Positions 23,446 through 36,300 of a stretch of 64,000 nucleotides of DNA are shown in pieces. The notes beneath the pieces are model-generated. The model saw only the letters and a list, made by a program, of their open reading frames with translations. It had not been told where the DNA came from and searched no databases. Position 1 is the stretch's first letter, and every line of letters begins with the position of its first letter. The DNA is from Cyanoderma ruficeps. Its lineage: Eukaryota; Chordata; Aves; Passeriformes; Timaliidae. The stretch is taken from the NCBI GenBank assembly GCA_008694505.1, contig VZDJ01000174.1, forward strand, positions 13,268,118 through 13,332,117, given 5' to 3'. The position numbers and the translations under genes were made by a program.

Positions 23446-24124
23446 TAAAAGCCTCCTGACTGGGATGCTGGAGGTGTGGACAGGGCAGGCCCAGCAGCAG
23501 GGGAGTTGTGGCCAGCGCAGTGCCCACTCCTGCAGTGCAGCCACAGCCTCTGCTGCAGGAGCTGCACTATCCTGTGTGAGGTGCTGTGCAGACCCTACTG
23601 TGCCTTTTGCATGTGGCTCCGAGTCCCTGCTGATCCTGCCCTGGCCTGGCTTGGCACCAGGAGCTGTGTCATTCATCAGTCTGGGGTTGTGTCCAGAAAA
23701 GCCAGGGAAGGTGATATCCGTGTGAGCACAGAGCAATGCAGCCCTGTTACCCACTTGGAAAAGTAGAAGGTTCATTGCCATACCAGCTGTTATCCACATT
23801 GTCTGCAGAGAATTAGATCAATAAAAGCTTTGGAAGTGGGAACACGCTGTGCTTCTCCAGGGGCAAACTGCAGGTCTGGTCTGGACCACGTAGGATTCAC
23901 AACTGCCCTGCCAGTCCCTTGGAAATGGCTCTGTACTACCAAGAACCTGACAGGCTCAGGCAGCTGTTTCAACAGACTGTGTTGTCTTTGCATCGACAGG
24001 GAAAATATGTCAGAGCAGTTGTCTGGGAGTTTGGGAAGGTGAGCAGGAAACCTTTCCTAAACAAACAGAGAAGCAGATTCAGGCTTCCTCAATGACAGGG
24101 ACAGACAGCTGTTCACCTGTCTCT
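23446..24124. other. Unique non-coding sequence
   Basis: No gene or repeat recognised between the CR1 pair and the minisatellite. Confidence 0.4.
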
Positions 24125-24236
24125 GGAGATCCCATCCCCTGCAGATCCCATCTCCTGAGGATCCCATCCCCTGGAGATCCCATCCCCTGGAGATCCCATC
24201 TCCTGAGGATCCCATCCCCTGGAGATCCTGTCCACT
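24125..24236 (+). repeat. 16-bp minisatellite, 7 copies
   Basis: Seven consecutive 16-base units close to 'ggagatcccatcccct', with variants beginning 'gcag' or 'gagg' and ending 'ctcct'. The variant order suggests a 48-base higher-order period. The unit is not a multiple of three, so the repeated peptides in overlapping frames are an artefact of the array. Confidence 0.95.
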
Positions 24237-27200
24237 GGGGAAGGGCAGGATCCCTGCACGGCACAGGGTGGGAAAGCACCTGCTGCTCCTACCTGTGGGA
24301 TGAGTGTCAGCTCCCCGAGCACCTCCCCAGCCCCACACAGCACCCACCTCTGGGCACACAGCAGGGCCTCAGTGCAGAGCTCTCAAATATCTTTCTGATT
24401 TCTTTCCCAAACACTGAGCCTCGGCAACACAAACTTCTACATATGCCAAGTGCTGTTAGTGTCTTGGAAATAAAAATAGGAAATGCTCCATGCCATGGTG
24501 ATGGAGCCACTCGGGTTAAGTTTAGTGGTTTAAGCAACTTTAGCCCTCCCTCAGCTGGATTGCCAGTGCTGGACAGCCAGCTGTCATCCCAACTCTTCAG
24601 GCACCTCCAGCACCCATCTGACCAGGGCTGGGTATCCCAGAGCCTGGAAAGAGCACAGTGAACCCTGCTGGGAAAATCAGGAGCCAGGACAGAGCTGGGA
24701 GGGTTTCCCCACAACATGGGGATGGGATCAAGTTTCCTCCTTGATGGCAGTTTTGGGATCACAAGGACAGCCAGAACTGTGTCACTGCACACCAACCATG
24801 GACTCCAGCAGCATCTTTCTGCCTTTTCCTTGTGGTCTTGAGCTCATTCCTGATCTGTGTGCTCTGTGCAGCACCAACAGCCAGATTCCTCTGCTCCACA
24901 TCTGCTCAGTCTCTGCTTGGGCAGAGCAAGGGCCTGGGACACTTCAAGTGCTCTTTGGGGACAGATGCTGCTGCTGTCCTGTAGGTTTCTGGTGTGATGT
25001 GAGACCTCTGATCCAAGGCTGCCCCCCCCCCCCATTCCCAGAGGAAGGAGCCAGAGGAGCAATGTGAGGCCAATTCCTACATCCCATGATTTCCTTAACC
25101 CCATTGGGGTAAAAATTATCCATGATTCCAAACCCCTGCTCCAGCTGGAGGAGACTCTCCAGGCCAGGAAATGTCTCCTGTGTGTGAGGAAGGGAGAGGG
25201 ATGGCTTTGGATTGAGAGGTCTGGCGGGAGAGGTGCACAGGAGTTGGCACAAGGACAAAGCCATTCCCAAGGGGGCTGAGGGAGTATCTGCAGGTGGAGA
25301 GGGGATGAGAGCAGGATGGTGAGAGGATAGAGCAAGGAATGCCATGAGGTTTTTACTGGTCCTAATTGCACAGTGATGCCACGTCCTCCTTCAGCCTCTG
25401 TGCAGTGCATGGGCTGGCCTCTCTCCAGGGCCTGGGAAACCAACCAGGACGCCTCATTTCCTGGGAAGATCTGAAACCTTTATGGAACAAAGCAAGGGAT
25501 GGCATGCAAAAAGAAGTGCACTCTCATGTGGGCTCCTTCCTACCCTTGCGTTTCTGCCAGAATTCAGAGCTGAGCTTAATTATGCCTTTCTCCTTGCCAG
25601 GTCCCAGGGGAAGATCCTGAGGTCAGGTTTGCAGGAGTGCTGAGCACTTGGAAATGAAGCCAACAGGAGCTGTGCTTTGAACAAGAGGAATGTAAAGAAA
25701 TGTAAAGAAATGCAAAGTCCATGGAAAATCAAGCTCCAGGGATGGCACGAGATGGGATGAGAGCATCCAGACCCAGGCTCTCACACACTTTCTGCCTCAG
25801 CTCTCGAGGGAGAAAGTGCAAGGTTGTTGCACAGGTGTTTCGTGGAAATAAATTTGTTCACACTTGAGAAGCATCCAGAGCCCCGATGAAAGAGCAGAGG
25901 AACTCCCAGAGGAAATGAATAATTCTGTAGTCAACAGAGGCTTTGGATGGTGTGCAGCAAACAAAGCCTGCGGCACACATTGGATGGGGAGGATTAAGGG
26001 AAATATTGAATGATTACCCAGGCATGGAATGAGTTAGGGATTCTGTGGAAAAACCAGTATATGATCATTGTAATTAAATACTGCATTGTAATGATCCTGC
26101 TCAAGAGGCTGGAGCTGAACACTGCCTTCATTTTGATGCTTTCAGCACTGGAAGCACTTGACTTGAGTGCCCGGGTACTTTTAGAGTAGAGTTCCAAATG
26201 TGATCCCACAAGTAAAGAGAAGAGACCTGAATGCTCAGGCCACAGAGAGCTGACTGACTGCTGTCTTAGAGAAGTAAATACAGGAGAAATTAGCCTTATT
26301 CAAGAAAGCAAAGCAGAGGAGGGACTATGTATCAGCAGTGATTTCCAGCTTTGGGAAGCTGAGAGTGATGATGGCTCCTAAATTAGCTCAACAGAAGTTG
26401 TTTCACTTCAAGAGGTATTGAATGTTTAAGGATTTTGTGGCCAGAGAACATTCACATCTATAAATGAGATTTTTGCATTGCAAATATGGAACTTATTGTG
26501 GCTTCACCAGGTATTTGTGGGGTTTGGATGTGAGAGAAGTTGTGTTCCCTGCGTGTGCTGTGAGTGTAAAAGCATGAAATGGCAGTGGGATGCACCTTAT
26601 CGCACACAAAAGCAAGGCTTGTGTCCATAGGAGAGGGAGGCAAACCACAGCAGCTCCAGCAATGGGATGGGAGATGGATACACAGGGGAAAGGGGATCTG
26701 CAGAGCTGACAAGGCACTCCCAGCAAAGAGGGAGAAAAAGGTGTGAAAAGAGGCAAGACAATCCTGGAATTTGTGATTAATTTGATAAAAAGTGGACAAA
26801 TTTTACTGTGTCTCTCATTTTGGAAATGCTAGAGTACTTTGGATATATCCTACTCTGAAATATTTTTAACTTTGTATGATACCAAAAAAAAAAAAAACCA
26901 TTCAGAGTTGAACTGCCCCATGGTGCACAAGAAATTGGGATGCAAGAGCTGGAGCAGGACTGAGGTACCCCTGACATGAAAGAGAGGAGCAGTCAGAGAT
27001 GCTGCCACGGAAACTAAACCATCCTTGGGCAGGAGGGCCGGGTAGCCAGGGCTGGGCTGTGCCTTCCTGCTCAACTGTCCACAGGCTGCTGATGGCTGTG
27101 CCATGATCTCCAGTAAAAAGTTTCTCTGGACCACTCAGGAACAGGAGCAAACCCTAATGATGAAGGTGCACAGGGAACCTGCTCCCTTCCACAACAGGAG

Positions 27201-27298
27201 CTGCAGGAGCTGTGTCAGGCCATGTCCCTCTGCCACACGTCAGTCCTGTCCTAACAAGCCAGAGAAGTGCATCCTGCCTGAGAATGTGCCAGGAGCAG
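24237..27298. other. Unique non-coding sequence
   Basis: Three kilobases without a recognised interspersed repeat. Small features: a C-run at 25,023-25,034, a triplicated 'tgtaaagaaa'-like word at 25,690-25,713 and an A-run at 26,883-26,896. 25,650-26,460 is AT-rich. No supported exon. Confidence 0.45.
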
Positions 27299-27434
27299 GC
27301 AGCACAGCTCTGCAGGATCAGGGCAGCACAGCTCCCCAGGATCAGGGCAGCACAGCTCCCCGGGATCAGGGCAGCACAGCTCTGCAGGATCAGGGCAGCA
27401 CAGCTCTGCAGGATCAGGGCAGCACAGCTCCCCA
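27299..27434 (+). repeat. 24-bp minisatellite, about 5.7 copies
   Basis: Units close to 'gcagcacagctctgcagg' plus 'atcagg' repeat every 24 bases with a few substitutions ('ctcccc' variants). The period is a multiple of three, so a 197-codon plus-strand frame (27103-27696) stays open across it and reads an 8-residue repeat Gly-Ser-Thr-Ala-Leu-Gln-Asp-Gln. I regard the array as a non-coding minisatellite unless transcripts show otherwise. Confidence 0.95.
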
Positions 27435-28854
27435 GCTTCCACCACCCTCCAAAAAGGAGTGCAGCAGTACAGACTCTGACAGGTTTTGTTCACTAAACTC
27501 ACATTACCATTCTCAGAGGAGCCTGACCTTTATTCCTCAAATCAAATGTCAAAGATGTTTAGCAAGAGGCTCAGTGAACTGCAGAGAGCTCCTGCTCTGC
27601 AGGAGGTGGCAGGAGAAATGCTGGAGGAGACGGGCCCATCACTGTGGGGTGCTCAGGTTGCTTCCCTGGCCCCTGTTCAAAGCCACCACCGGCTGAGTCT
27701 GCCGGGAAAGGGCTTTGTCCAAAGGGAGAAAGGTGGATTCAGGAATCCCTGAAGAGCTGACAGGGTGACAAGATGCCCTGGAAGATCTGGGCGCAGCCAC
27801 GTGGTCCATCTGGTCATCCTTCCCACCAAGCTTCTGCTTTGTGCTCCTGGTGTTTTAATTTGAGCCCTATTGCAAGGAGAGCTGGAAGTGGCCTTGGAAG
27901 AAGCCACATCCCTGGATATGTGCCAGGACAGGGGCTGGTTGGGCAGCCCTGGAGAAGCAGGTGCTGGGGGAATAATGGCTCAAGCAGGAGGCATAGTTAC
28001 CTTGGGACATCACCCCGAGAGTCTTCTGGAGACACTTTCTGGAGACATTTACATCCTGCTTTCTCTCACTTGCAGGTGACCAGGGTGGAGCTGCCACCTG
28101 GGGCATAGGAACTGCTTCCCACCAGATTCCATGAGCTATCCAAATGGAAGCAAAGCCTGGCTTCTGTTCCTACACAGTCATGAAAGACCATGGGATGATT
28201 AAGCACCTTTTCTAACCTGACCATACTCCCTAAGTGGCAACAGGAACCAGAGAGGGAGAAAACAGTCCAGTTTCTCACCCTGCCTCCCTCCAGAACCCTC
28301 CATGCTCCTCCTCCCAGCACTCCATCCATGGGATGCCTCATCCTCCTCAGCCACACTGTTCTAATCACTCTCCTTTTATGTAAGTTTTATATATTTTCAG
28401 CCTTAACTCCAAGGTGCACAAAGTTTTTTCTCCAGGAGTGGAGTTGTCAGTCCATCTGTCACAGGAACAATTCCCCATCTCGGGGCTGTGGCACAGCCTC
28501 ACTAAGCTGTGCAGTGCAGATTTATGTGCTGGCAATAACCAGGTGCTGTGGCACAGACTGCAAAGCAGAATTTCCTGCAGGAAAGCACCACGTGACCCAT
28601 TCCATCCCCTTTCCTTCTGGGGAGGTCTACAGACTGGCTCTCACCATCCTGTCTGGACAGAAAGGGTCCAGTCCACATCCCAGAGAATTTCCTGATAGGC
28701 TAAGGTGTTGATATTTGCACTGAGTCTGGGATGAGCCCATTCCTTTGTTCTCCCTGTTCCTCCCTCAGTGTTGACCCCAGTGCCCCCCAGAGGGAAGGCC
28801 AGCAGCAGCCTGGGCTTTCTTGACAGCAGCACTGCCAGCAAACATGGAAGGGGT
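27435..28854. other. Unique non-coding sequence
   Basis: No repeat or gene recognised. Short unsupported open frames only. Confidence 0.4.
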
Positions 28855-29350
28855 TTGGACTCAGCAGGTTTTAGACCCCATCTGGAGTAGTGTGTCCAGT
28901 TTTAGGGCCCCCAGTAGTGATATTGATGAACTGGAGGATTCAGGAGAGGGTCATCAGGATGGTCATGGGGCTGGAGCATGGTGAGGAGAGAGCAAGGAAT
29001 TGTTCAGCCTGGAGAAGGGAAGGCTTTGGGGGCATGTCCAATAGCTGGACGGTGCCTTTGAGAAGAGCCCTGGGGAGACAGAGCCAGACCACAGCAGTGC
29101 ATGGTGGAAACACAAGAGACTGGATATAAATTGAAACAGGAGAGGTTCAGAATGGATATGAGGGCAGTTTTCTCCCCATTATGAGAGTCCAGCACAGAAA
29201 TAGGCTGTAGCGTCTCTTTTCCTGGAGGTTTTAAAGACCCACCTGGAGGAAACCCTCAGCCGTCTGATTTCACTGCTGGTGTCTGAAGGCAGCTGCACCA
29301 CATCCCTCCTGTGGTCACCTCCAAACCAGGTTGTTCTGTGATTTCAGGAC
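28855..29350 (+). mobile_element. CR1 LINE 3' fragment, about 500 bp
   Basis: Starts in ORF2 at 'gaccccatctggagtag', which corresponds to the Arg-Pro-His-Leu-Glu-Tyr-Cys-Val-Gln-Phe motif with a stop in place of Tyr. It continues through 'gttcagcctggagaaggga' and 'aggaaaccctcagccgtctg' to the 3' end 'gttgttctgtgattt'. An older copy with internal stops, plus orientation. Confidence 0.85.
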
Positions 29351-29979
29351 TGTAAGTAGGGATCACAGTTTTCTGGGGTGTCAGGCAGGCCATCCCAGGA
29401 TCAACATGGGCCCTGAGGTGCCAGGCACACGCCAAGGCCACCCTCTACCTCCACAGGCTGGAAACAGATGGCTGCCATAAGCTGCTGCTTCTGTGTGCAT
29501 CCAGAGGGCTGTGTGCAGCAGGGAGGGAAAGCACAAGGAAACGAGACTGAGGCAGCACCTGGAGTGGACATGGCAGCATGCCTGCTGCAGCCCCGAGAAT
29601 GCACCTGGACAAAGCACAGACCTTCAGCAGCAGCTCGGCCAAAGGTACCAACCCAGCCCAGCTGCTGTTCTGCTCAGCAGCTGCTGTGTCCAAAGGAAAA
29701 TGGGCTACAAGGCCCTTGGGGATGTGCAGGAGTAGCTCAGGATCCAGTACAGCTCAGGGTTGTTAAGGTATCATTATGCTGGAAATGGTCCCATGCAGAA
29801 CCAGCAAAACTGAGGATCCAGATAAAGCCTGAGGCATCCCCAGCTGAGCAAATCACAGCTGGAGTGACAACAAATACAGTTCCTAACATATCCTCCTTGT
29901 GTGATATATCCAGGGCTGTTTTCCAAGATAACCACAGCAGGATTTGGCTGCACGTGGGCTGTCAGTGTGGGCAGAGCAG
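29351..29979. other. Unique non-coding sequence
   Basis: No gene or repeat recognised between two CR1 fragments. Open frames up to 196 codons run into the CR1 and are not supported. Confidence 0.4.
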
Positions 29980-30150
29980 AGCAGCTGTGGCTGCCCCTGG
30001 ATCCGTGGAAGTGTCCAAGGCCAGGTTGGACAGGGCTTGGAGCAGCAGCCTGGGATAGTGGAAGGTGTCCCTGCCTATGGCAGAGGGTGGAGCTGGATGA
30101 GCTTTGAGGTTCTTCCCAACCCAAACCATTCTGGCATTCTGTGATTTCTT
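29980..30150 (+). mobile_element. CR1 LINE 3' tip
   Basis: Starts inside the block at 'agcagctgtggctgcccctg' and runs through 'ccaaggccaggttggacag', 'gaaggtgtccctgcc' and 'aacccaaaccattctgg' to 'cattctgtgatttc'. Strongly truncated young-type copy on the plus strand. Confidence 0.88.
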
Positions 30151-32577
30151 CCTTGCAGCTTCAAAGTGTAGCCAGTCATAGGAGAGATGGGATCCCAAGG
30201 GGAGGCTGGCAGTTTAGTAGGGAGCTGTTTGGTGGGATGCACCTCCTTTGAGCACATGGAATTGTGAGAAGGCTGTGGCTCGGTGAGTGTAAGGATGTGG
30301 TTGCACCAACAAAAAACATCTGTTGCAGGTTCATGTGAAAATGGCCTTTTTCTCCAATAAAACGTGCATCAGCAGATGTGCACCAGACCTGAATTCCAAA
30401 AGTTCTCGTTCTCTGGTGCCCAGATAGGAGGGTTGGGGAAGCACAGGAAACAGGAAAAGATCACTGGGATGAACTGGACTGAGAAGACATCCCCCACTGC
30501 CTCGATGGTGCTTTATTACCCAGCAGGGAGCTCTGATGTGACACAAAGGGTGATCCTGGAGCACAGCAAAGCTCAGGCTTTGCTGGATGGAGTCCAGGCC
30601 TTCGCAGGCTGCCTCTGCTTTCTGGTCCTGTCACATGGCAGGTCCTTCTTATTGATTTTAGGGTGCTTTTTTTCCAAAAGCATGCTTGGGAGTTTGTTTA
30701 CTATGCACTGAGAAGACTCTTGCTCTTGTCATGGTCAACAATCCATCAGGGAGGATTTGCAAAACGTGCACCCTTAGCCTAGAGCCTCATCAGTGCTTCC
30801 TTGGCAATTCTGAGCAGGTCTGGTCTCCTCCAGTGCTAACAGGAGGCACTGAGGGGTAGGTAAGGAGAGAACTCAGCCCCAAAGCAGCTCAGCAGCAAAC
30901 CTTCATCATTCCTGGACATGTGAAATCATAAAGCAAAATATGGTTCCCCACTGGCATCCCCCCACCCTGCGAGTGTGGCACAAATCTGATTAGAGCATTT
31001 TCAGTCAATGCATTTGAAAAAAAGCTCAGGGTTGGGATTTCTCCTCTCAAACTAAACAGAGCTGTTGTGGTGTTCCATACATGTCTCTGCCTGCTGATGA
31101 AAATGTGTGTTTTCTACCAAAAACTGAGAACTCAGTATCTCCACATGGAGGTTTCCGTGCTATATCTTCAGAGGTGGGGCTGCTTCCTTCCTCTCCTGTC
31201 CAGAAAACCCTCCAATGACTTCAGTCTCTGTCCTCCCTGTGAGAGGGAAGGTATATCCCATCCCAATGACCACAGCCAAGGAGTGCCACTGCTAGCAAAA
31301 GGAGACAGGACCATGAAGGACAGCTGTCCAGCCACACTCCTCTGAGATTTCCATGGTATAAATGACTGAAAATCTGGACCCAGTGAACGCTGAGAGTTTC
31401 CAGGAAGTGTCTCTTAACTTCAGTCTCCAGAGGAGACACAAGATCACCAAGGAGCAGAGCACAAGGGTGCTGGGATCACAGCCCTGGCAGTGTCTGCACA
31501 GTCAGCGTGATGGGACAGGCACTCCTGGACAAAGAGACAAAGGGAAGCAGAGGCTGAGCTAACAGAGCATCAGGAATAGTTGCAGCATTGACTGCTGCTG
31601 ATCCCCAAAAAACCTGTGGCTGGCACAGGGACTGGGAGAAGGGAAGCCGAAATCACCTCACCCCTCTGGCCAATTTCCCAGTAGGTGCCCCAGACGCACA
31701 CTCACTTTTAGGGCATCAGAGGCACTGGAACCCTTCAGATAATGTCTGTCTTGACATGGAAATGAACGAATACTCTTATTTGTGAAATAAATATCCTCTA
31801 CTTCATACGTTCTGTAAAATATCTTGTCCTGTCCCTTGGCCAGCCAAGTCTCACCATCCCTTGCCAGCTGTGGCTCATGGTCTCGTCTCAGCACCTTCAG
31901 AGAAGGCAGGTAGGCAGAGGAGTGTGATCATTCCCTCTGGCAAGACCTATTGGAGCCAATGCTTTGTAGGACTGGGCTGAGACTCCTGGGGGCTGGAAAC
32001 CTTCCCATTTGGATCTGACAGCAGTGGTGGGATCAGTAGATCCTGGCTGTACCCACTTGCTTTTCCAGCAGGAAGAAGGAGGGTGCCAAGGACCGCAATT
32101 GTGGATCACTCAGCAGATCAAAGAGATGCCAGATGTGACAAGGGCACTGGCACTGAGTGCTTGGGAGGTCCTGCAGACCTCTGGGATGAGTCTCCAGCCC
32201 AGTTCAGGCCCACAGATCCACTGGAGCACAGCCAGAAAGCTGGGACTGAGGGAAGGACCTTCATTCAGTCCCTGTCCCCCACTCACCTCCTCTTTCCAGG
32301 GAACACTCGCAGAGGGAGGAACTGGCCACTTCTCAAGGCAGGGTAAACCCTCACTTCTAAAAGATTGCACTTTATTCTAGCCCAGCTTCGCAGCCTTGGA
32401 CACTAAATCAGCCCTTTTGCTGTTCAGCTGAAGAGCCCTGCACTCTCCCATGCAGATGGTTGTGAACCTCTGCCAGCCACTGCCTGTTGCCCTCCTTGGT
32501 AAAGAAAGCAGGAGAAAGAAGCCCACTCAGTGCTCAGCTTTGAGGCAAGTTTTTGGATAGCACTGTATTTTAATAAG
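30151..32577. other. Unique non-coding sequence
   Basis: 2.4 kb with no recognised repeat or gene. Open frames up to 123 codons lack domains and overlap. Confidence 0.45.
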
Positions 32578-33323
32578 GATGCTGTCCTGGGGTATCATCT
32601 TTATGATGATACCTTATTCCCTGACCATCTGCTTTATGCCCAGAAATGTCTGTGACATCCTTACAATTACCCAGGGGGCGAGGCAGGCAGCTGGGAGCTC
32701 TGGGCATGGGCACTCTTCAGTCTCCCTCTGCAGTGGTCGGAGGCTGCATGGATTGTTACTTCATTGCTTTTGCTAGATTAATTTTCACCAGTTTAGCCAA
32801 GCAGTTTCTGGGCGTTTTTGGACCTTTTTCCTTCTCCTGGCCAAGCTTTTCACTGGCAAATCGTTCCGGCACTTTTTTTGTTGTTTTTTCTCTCTCCAGC
32901 CCAGGGAGCCTGTGGGGAGGCTTCAGTCAGTCGAAATCCCGGAAAGACTGAGCCAGGGAAAGAAGGGACATTAAACTTCACCAACCTCGGCTGCAGCAAG
33001 AAGAGCCAGGCCAGGAATCCGGCAGGTTGGCAGCTGCTGTGACCTCTGTTCTCCTCCCCTCACAAAGACAGGCAGCCGCCATCTTTGCCACAGCAAGGTG
33101 AGGGTGGGGTGTAAGGTTCAATTTTCTTTTTTTCCTGTGCTTTTTGGGTATCCTGCTTTGTTAATAAAAAGTTTTACTTTTTTTTTTTTTTTTTACTTTC
33201 ATCCCCTGGTGTCCATTTCTCTCATTGGCAGAAGGGAGTTATTGAAGCCCTCTCTCTTTAGAGGAAAACACTCATTTTAGAGTGTTTTTCTCCTAGAATT
33301 TGTCTCCAAACTGAGACAGATGC
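32578..33323 (+). mobile_element. Solo LTR with perfect 5-bp target duplication
   Basis: The LTR spans 32583-33318 (736 bp) and is flanked by GATGC at 32578-32582 and again at 33319-33323. It starts TGTCCTGG and ends GAGACA, i.e. canonical TG...CA termini. An AATAAA signal in 'gttaataaaaagttttac' near 33163 and a downstream T-run support plus orientation. A perfect 9-bp stem with a 5-base loop lies at 32591-32613 near the left end, and another 9-bp stem (11 with a wobble) at 33265-33288 near the right end. No internal viral genes are present, so it is a solo LTR, likely ERVL- or ERV1-type from the 5-bp duplication. Confidence 0.85.
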
Positions 33324-36300
33324 TTTGCTGCTGGGGGTGACCCCTCAGACCAAATTTAAAGTGCAGATCACATATGGCACTTAAGGCCATTAAAACATCC
33401 ACCAGTTTTGAACCTCAAAGTCTCATCCCAGTTCCACTGAGGATGTTGCCTTTCTTTTTATGTCGCTTTTCCCTGAATTTTCATGGATGAATACATGCAA
33501 TGTTGGCTCCCTGAAATCTTTGCACCGCAAAGCCCCCCTGCTCACGGCCTTGGTGACATTTGTTCAAGCAAATGGCCCATTGTGGACAGCATCCCACCTG
33601 GGCCACAGCACCTTCCTGTGCCCAAGAACACCACCAGAAACCCACAGGCAGCACTGAGGGGAAGACTTCTGGGCTCAGAAATATTCCACAGCTCCTTCCG
33701 ACTCTGCTCTGCCTCATGTTCCAGCTCCACCTCAGAGGAGAGGAGCTGTGGAAGCTGTTCCCATCCCTCCACAGCATGCAAACACCACCCAAGGGGAACT
33801 GGAGCTCTGAGTCCACTCTTGCATTGTTGTGTTGTTTTGAAAACAGGCCAACCTTCATCTTCTTCCTCTTCTGCTCCTCCTCGCTGCTTGGAGGTGACAG
33901 GCGTCACACAGCCCAGAAGAGCTACTCCAGTCCAACCTCCCGACCTGAGAGCAGGGCTAACCATCAGCAGTGTGACAGTCAATCAATGGGCCTGATTAAT
34001 TAACTCCTAATAAGTTAATCTGAGCGCTCAGGCAGAGAGGAGGCCTCCTGGTGAAAGCAGCGCTCTCAGGCCTTGCAGGCAGGGGGAGAAAATCAATTCC
34101 CTGGCTGCCCCATTTATCACAGCAGAACACAGAGCAGGATGGAACAGCAGTGCTGGATGGATGGAATGTCAGGGCAGAGCTGGATGCAGAGCTCTGTGGT
34201 CCTGCTGGAGCACCCTGGGAGGAGGACGAAGTGATAAATAAAAGGAAGATGGAAAAACACATAGGAAACAAACTTTGTCAAAGAGTACAGGAGAGCCTCT
34301 CTCCATGAGGCACTCCAGAAACCATCAGCTATCCCCTGAGCATGGTCAGAACCTTCACGTCCCCCTCCACTCCTGTTAGATCTGTGGTTCCTGAGACTGA
34401 GCGGAGGGGGATTGGTGCACACAGGCTGCTTTGGCTGCTGCCCGAGAGGACAGTTTGAAGATCCAGAAGCATCTCAGCTTCCTGAGAAGTTCTGGCACCC
34501 AGGGTCTGTGAGAGGTGCTGAGCCCAGGGATGTGCTTAGGATTCAGAGCTCCTCGGAACCCATGTCCTCCTGGCATTGTTCAATTCTATCCTTCCACAGC
34601 TGAAAGAGAAGATGATACATTTCTACTCCACTGCCCAAATGGGCTCACTGGGACCCTTCTGCCCATTTTTGACCATGCAATGAGGCACAAAAGGTGTTAG
34701 ATCCTGAATATGTCTCTGCTTCCTCACTAGCATGGCCCTGCTCTGCAGCAGAAAGCAGCAGGGCTTGAAGGAGCAGGATCTCCAGTACCCCACAGCAGAT
34801 TGCTGGATGAAAGCATATTTTCCCCTGCTGTCACTGACTTTTCTTGATTTCAGTATTTTCTTATTTTTCCTGCCCTTTCTTCTCTAGCACTCTGCTCCCC
34901 TGTACTCCCTTCTGCTCCTTCCCAGGAGCCAACCTGCCTGCTGTGGACTCAGGTGCCTCCTTGTCATCCTCAGACTCCCACACCAGGGAGCCACACCAGG
35001 GGCACACCACACCCCTGGCAGTCTGCTTGCTTTCCCATGTTTCTTAGTTTGATTCACAGTCCTGGCTTGACCAAAAGGGTTGCTCAATCATCTTTGTCCC
35101 TGACTTTGGTGCTGTGCTCTCCTCTTTCAGCATCCCCATCCTTGCTCAGCCCTGTCCCCTTCCTGCCAGACCACAGCTCTGGGCTCAGTCAGTTTATGAG
35201 GCTCCAGCAGCCTGCTCTGCTCTGGCTGAGCTGTCTGAGTTTGTGCTCTGTAGCTACCATAGGATTAACTGGCTTCACAGAGCCCTCTTCTGTTCCTGGG
35301 AGACACTGACAAAATGCTCTTTCCTCTCCCTCCGCCACTCTCCTTCCTCCTCCTGCACAGCCTTGTGCCAGGACTGCTCTCTGCCAGCTCCATTCTGCTC
35401 TGTTGATGGCTCCCACCATGTTTCCTTTGGAGGATCTTTTCTATTCCTTTCTCAAGTTCCTCGTGGCTTTTCTCCTGGTCCCTTCTCCCTTCACACCTCA
35501 CCTGCAGCCACACACAGAGTGGACTCACACAGCTCTGAACAGCTCCTTTTGTCTCAAGAAAACATTTTATCTCGTGCATTTAGTATCTCCTGAGGGATAA
35601 CCAGGCATCACTCAAGCTGATTATCACCTTCAAACTCACCTGAAACCTCTTCACCAGGGCACCTGCCTGGGTAGGATGAAGTGTCCAGGAGGTGACAGTT
35701 TCTCACTGTATGGAGAACAAACCTGACAGCTCCTGCTGGGGCTCATGGGGTTGGATCCCAACACTGGGCTGCACATGGACAGTTAATGTGCCATGACTGG
35801 AAATTCAGAGCCTGGCACCTTTCATGCAGCCTTCCTGGGTGAGACTTTGCCCAAAACTTCTGGTCTGTGATTGCAATGCGAAGTGCTTTAGAGCACAGTG
35901 TAAGGTCTGGTGAGCACTGCAGCATCTGGGCTAAGAACGTGTTTTTACAACCAGTAAGGTTTGATTTAGCAATTACAACAATAATCTTTTAGTAATTCAC
36001 ATTTCTGTGAGCTGGTGAATGGCTGGTAAATGTGCCAGACTCCTTCAGGCGTGTATTTGTTGTTAACATCCAAAGTATTTAACCATGTGCACTGGGTCTT
36101 GGGTTGCCAGTTGAATTAACTTTTTTTTTTTTTAAACTTACATAACTTGCACTTCTTAATCAGGATTGTCACAGACAGCCACCAAGGCATGTATAGAGAG
36201 GCTTTGTGGAATAATCACTCAAATTAAACTGCCAGAATGTTTAAAAAATAAATAAATGTTTAGATGCCCAGCTTCTTGTACAGACTGTCAAACATCTGTG

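Noticed and set aside
24092..24661. 189-codon frame with Pro/Ser/Ile repeats
   Set aside because: The repeats come from the 16-bp minisatellite, whose unit is not a multiple of three, so the peptide periodicity is not a coding signal.
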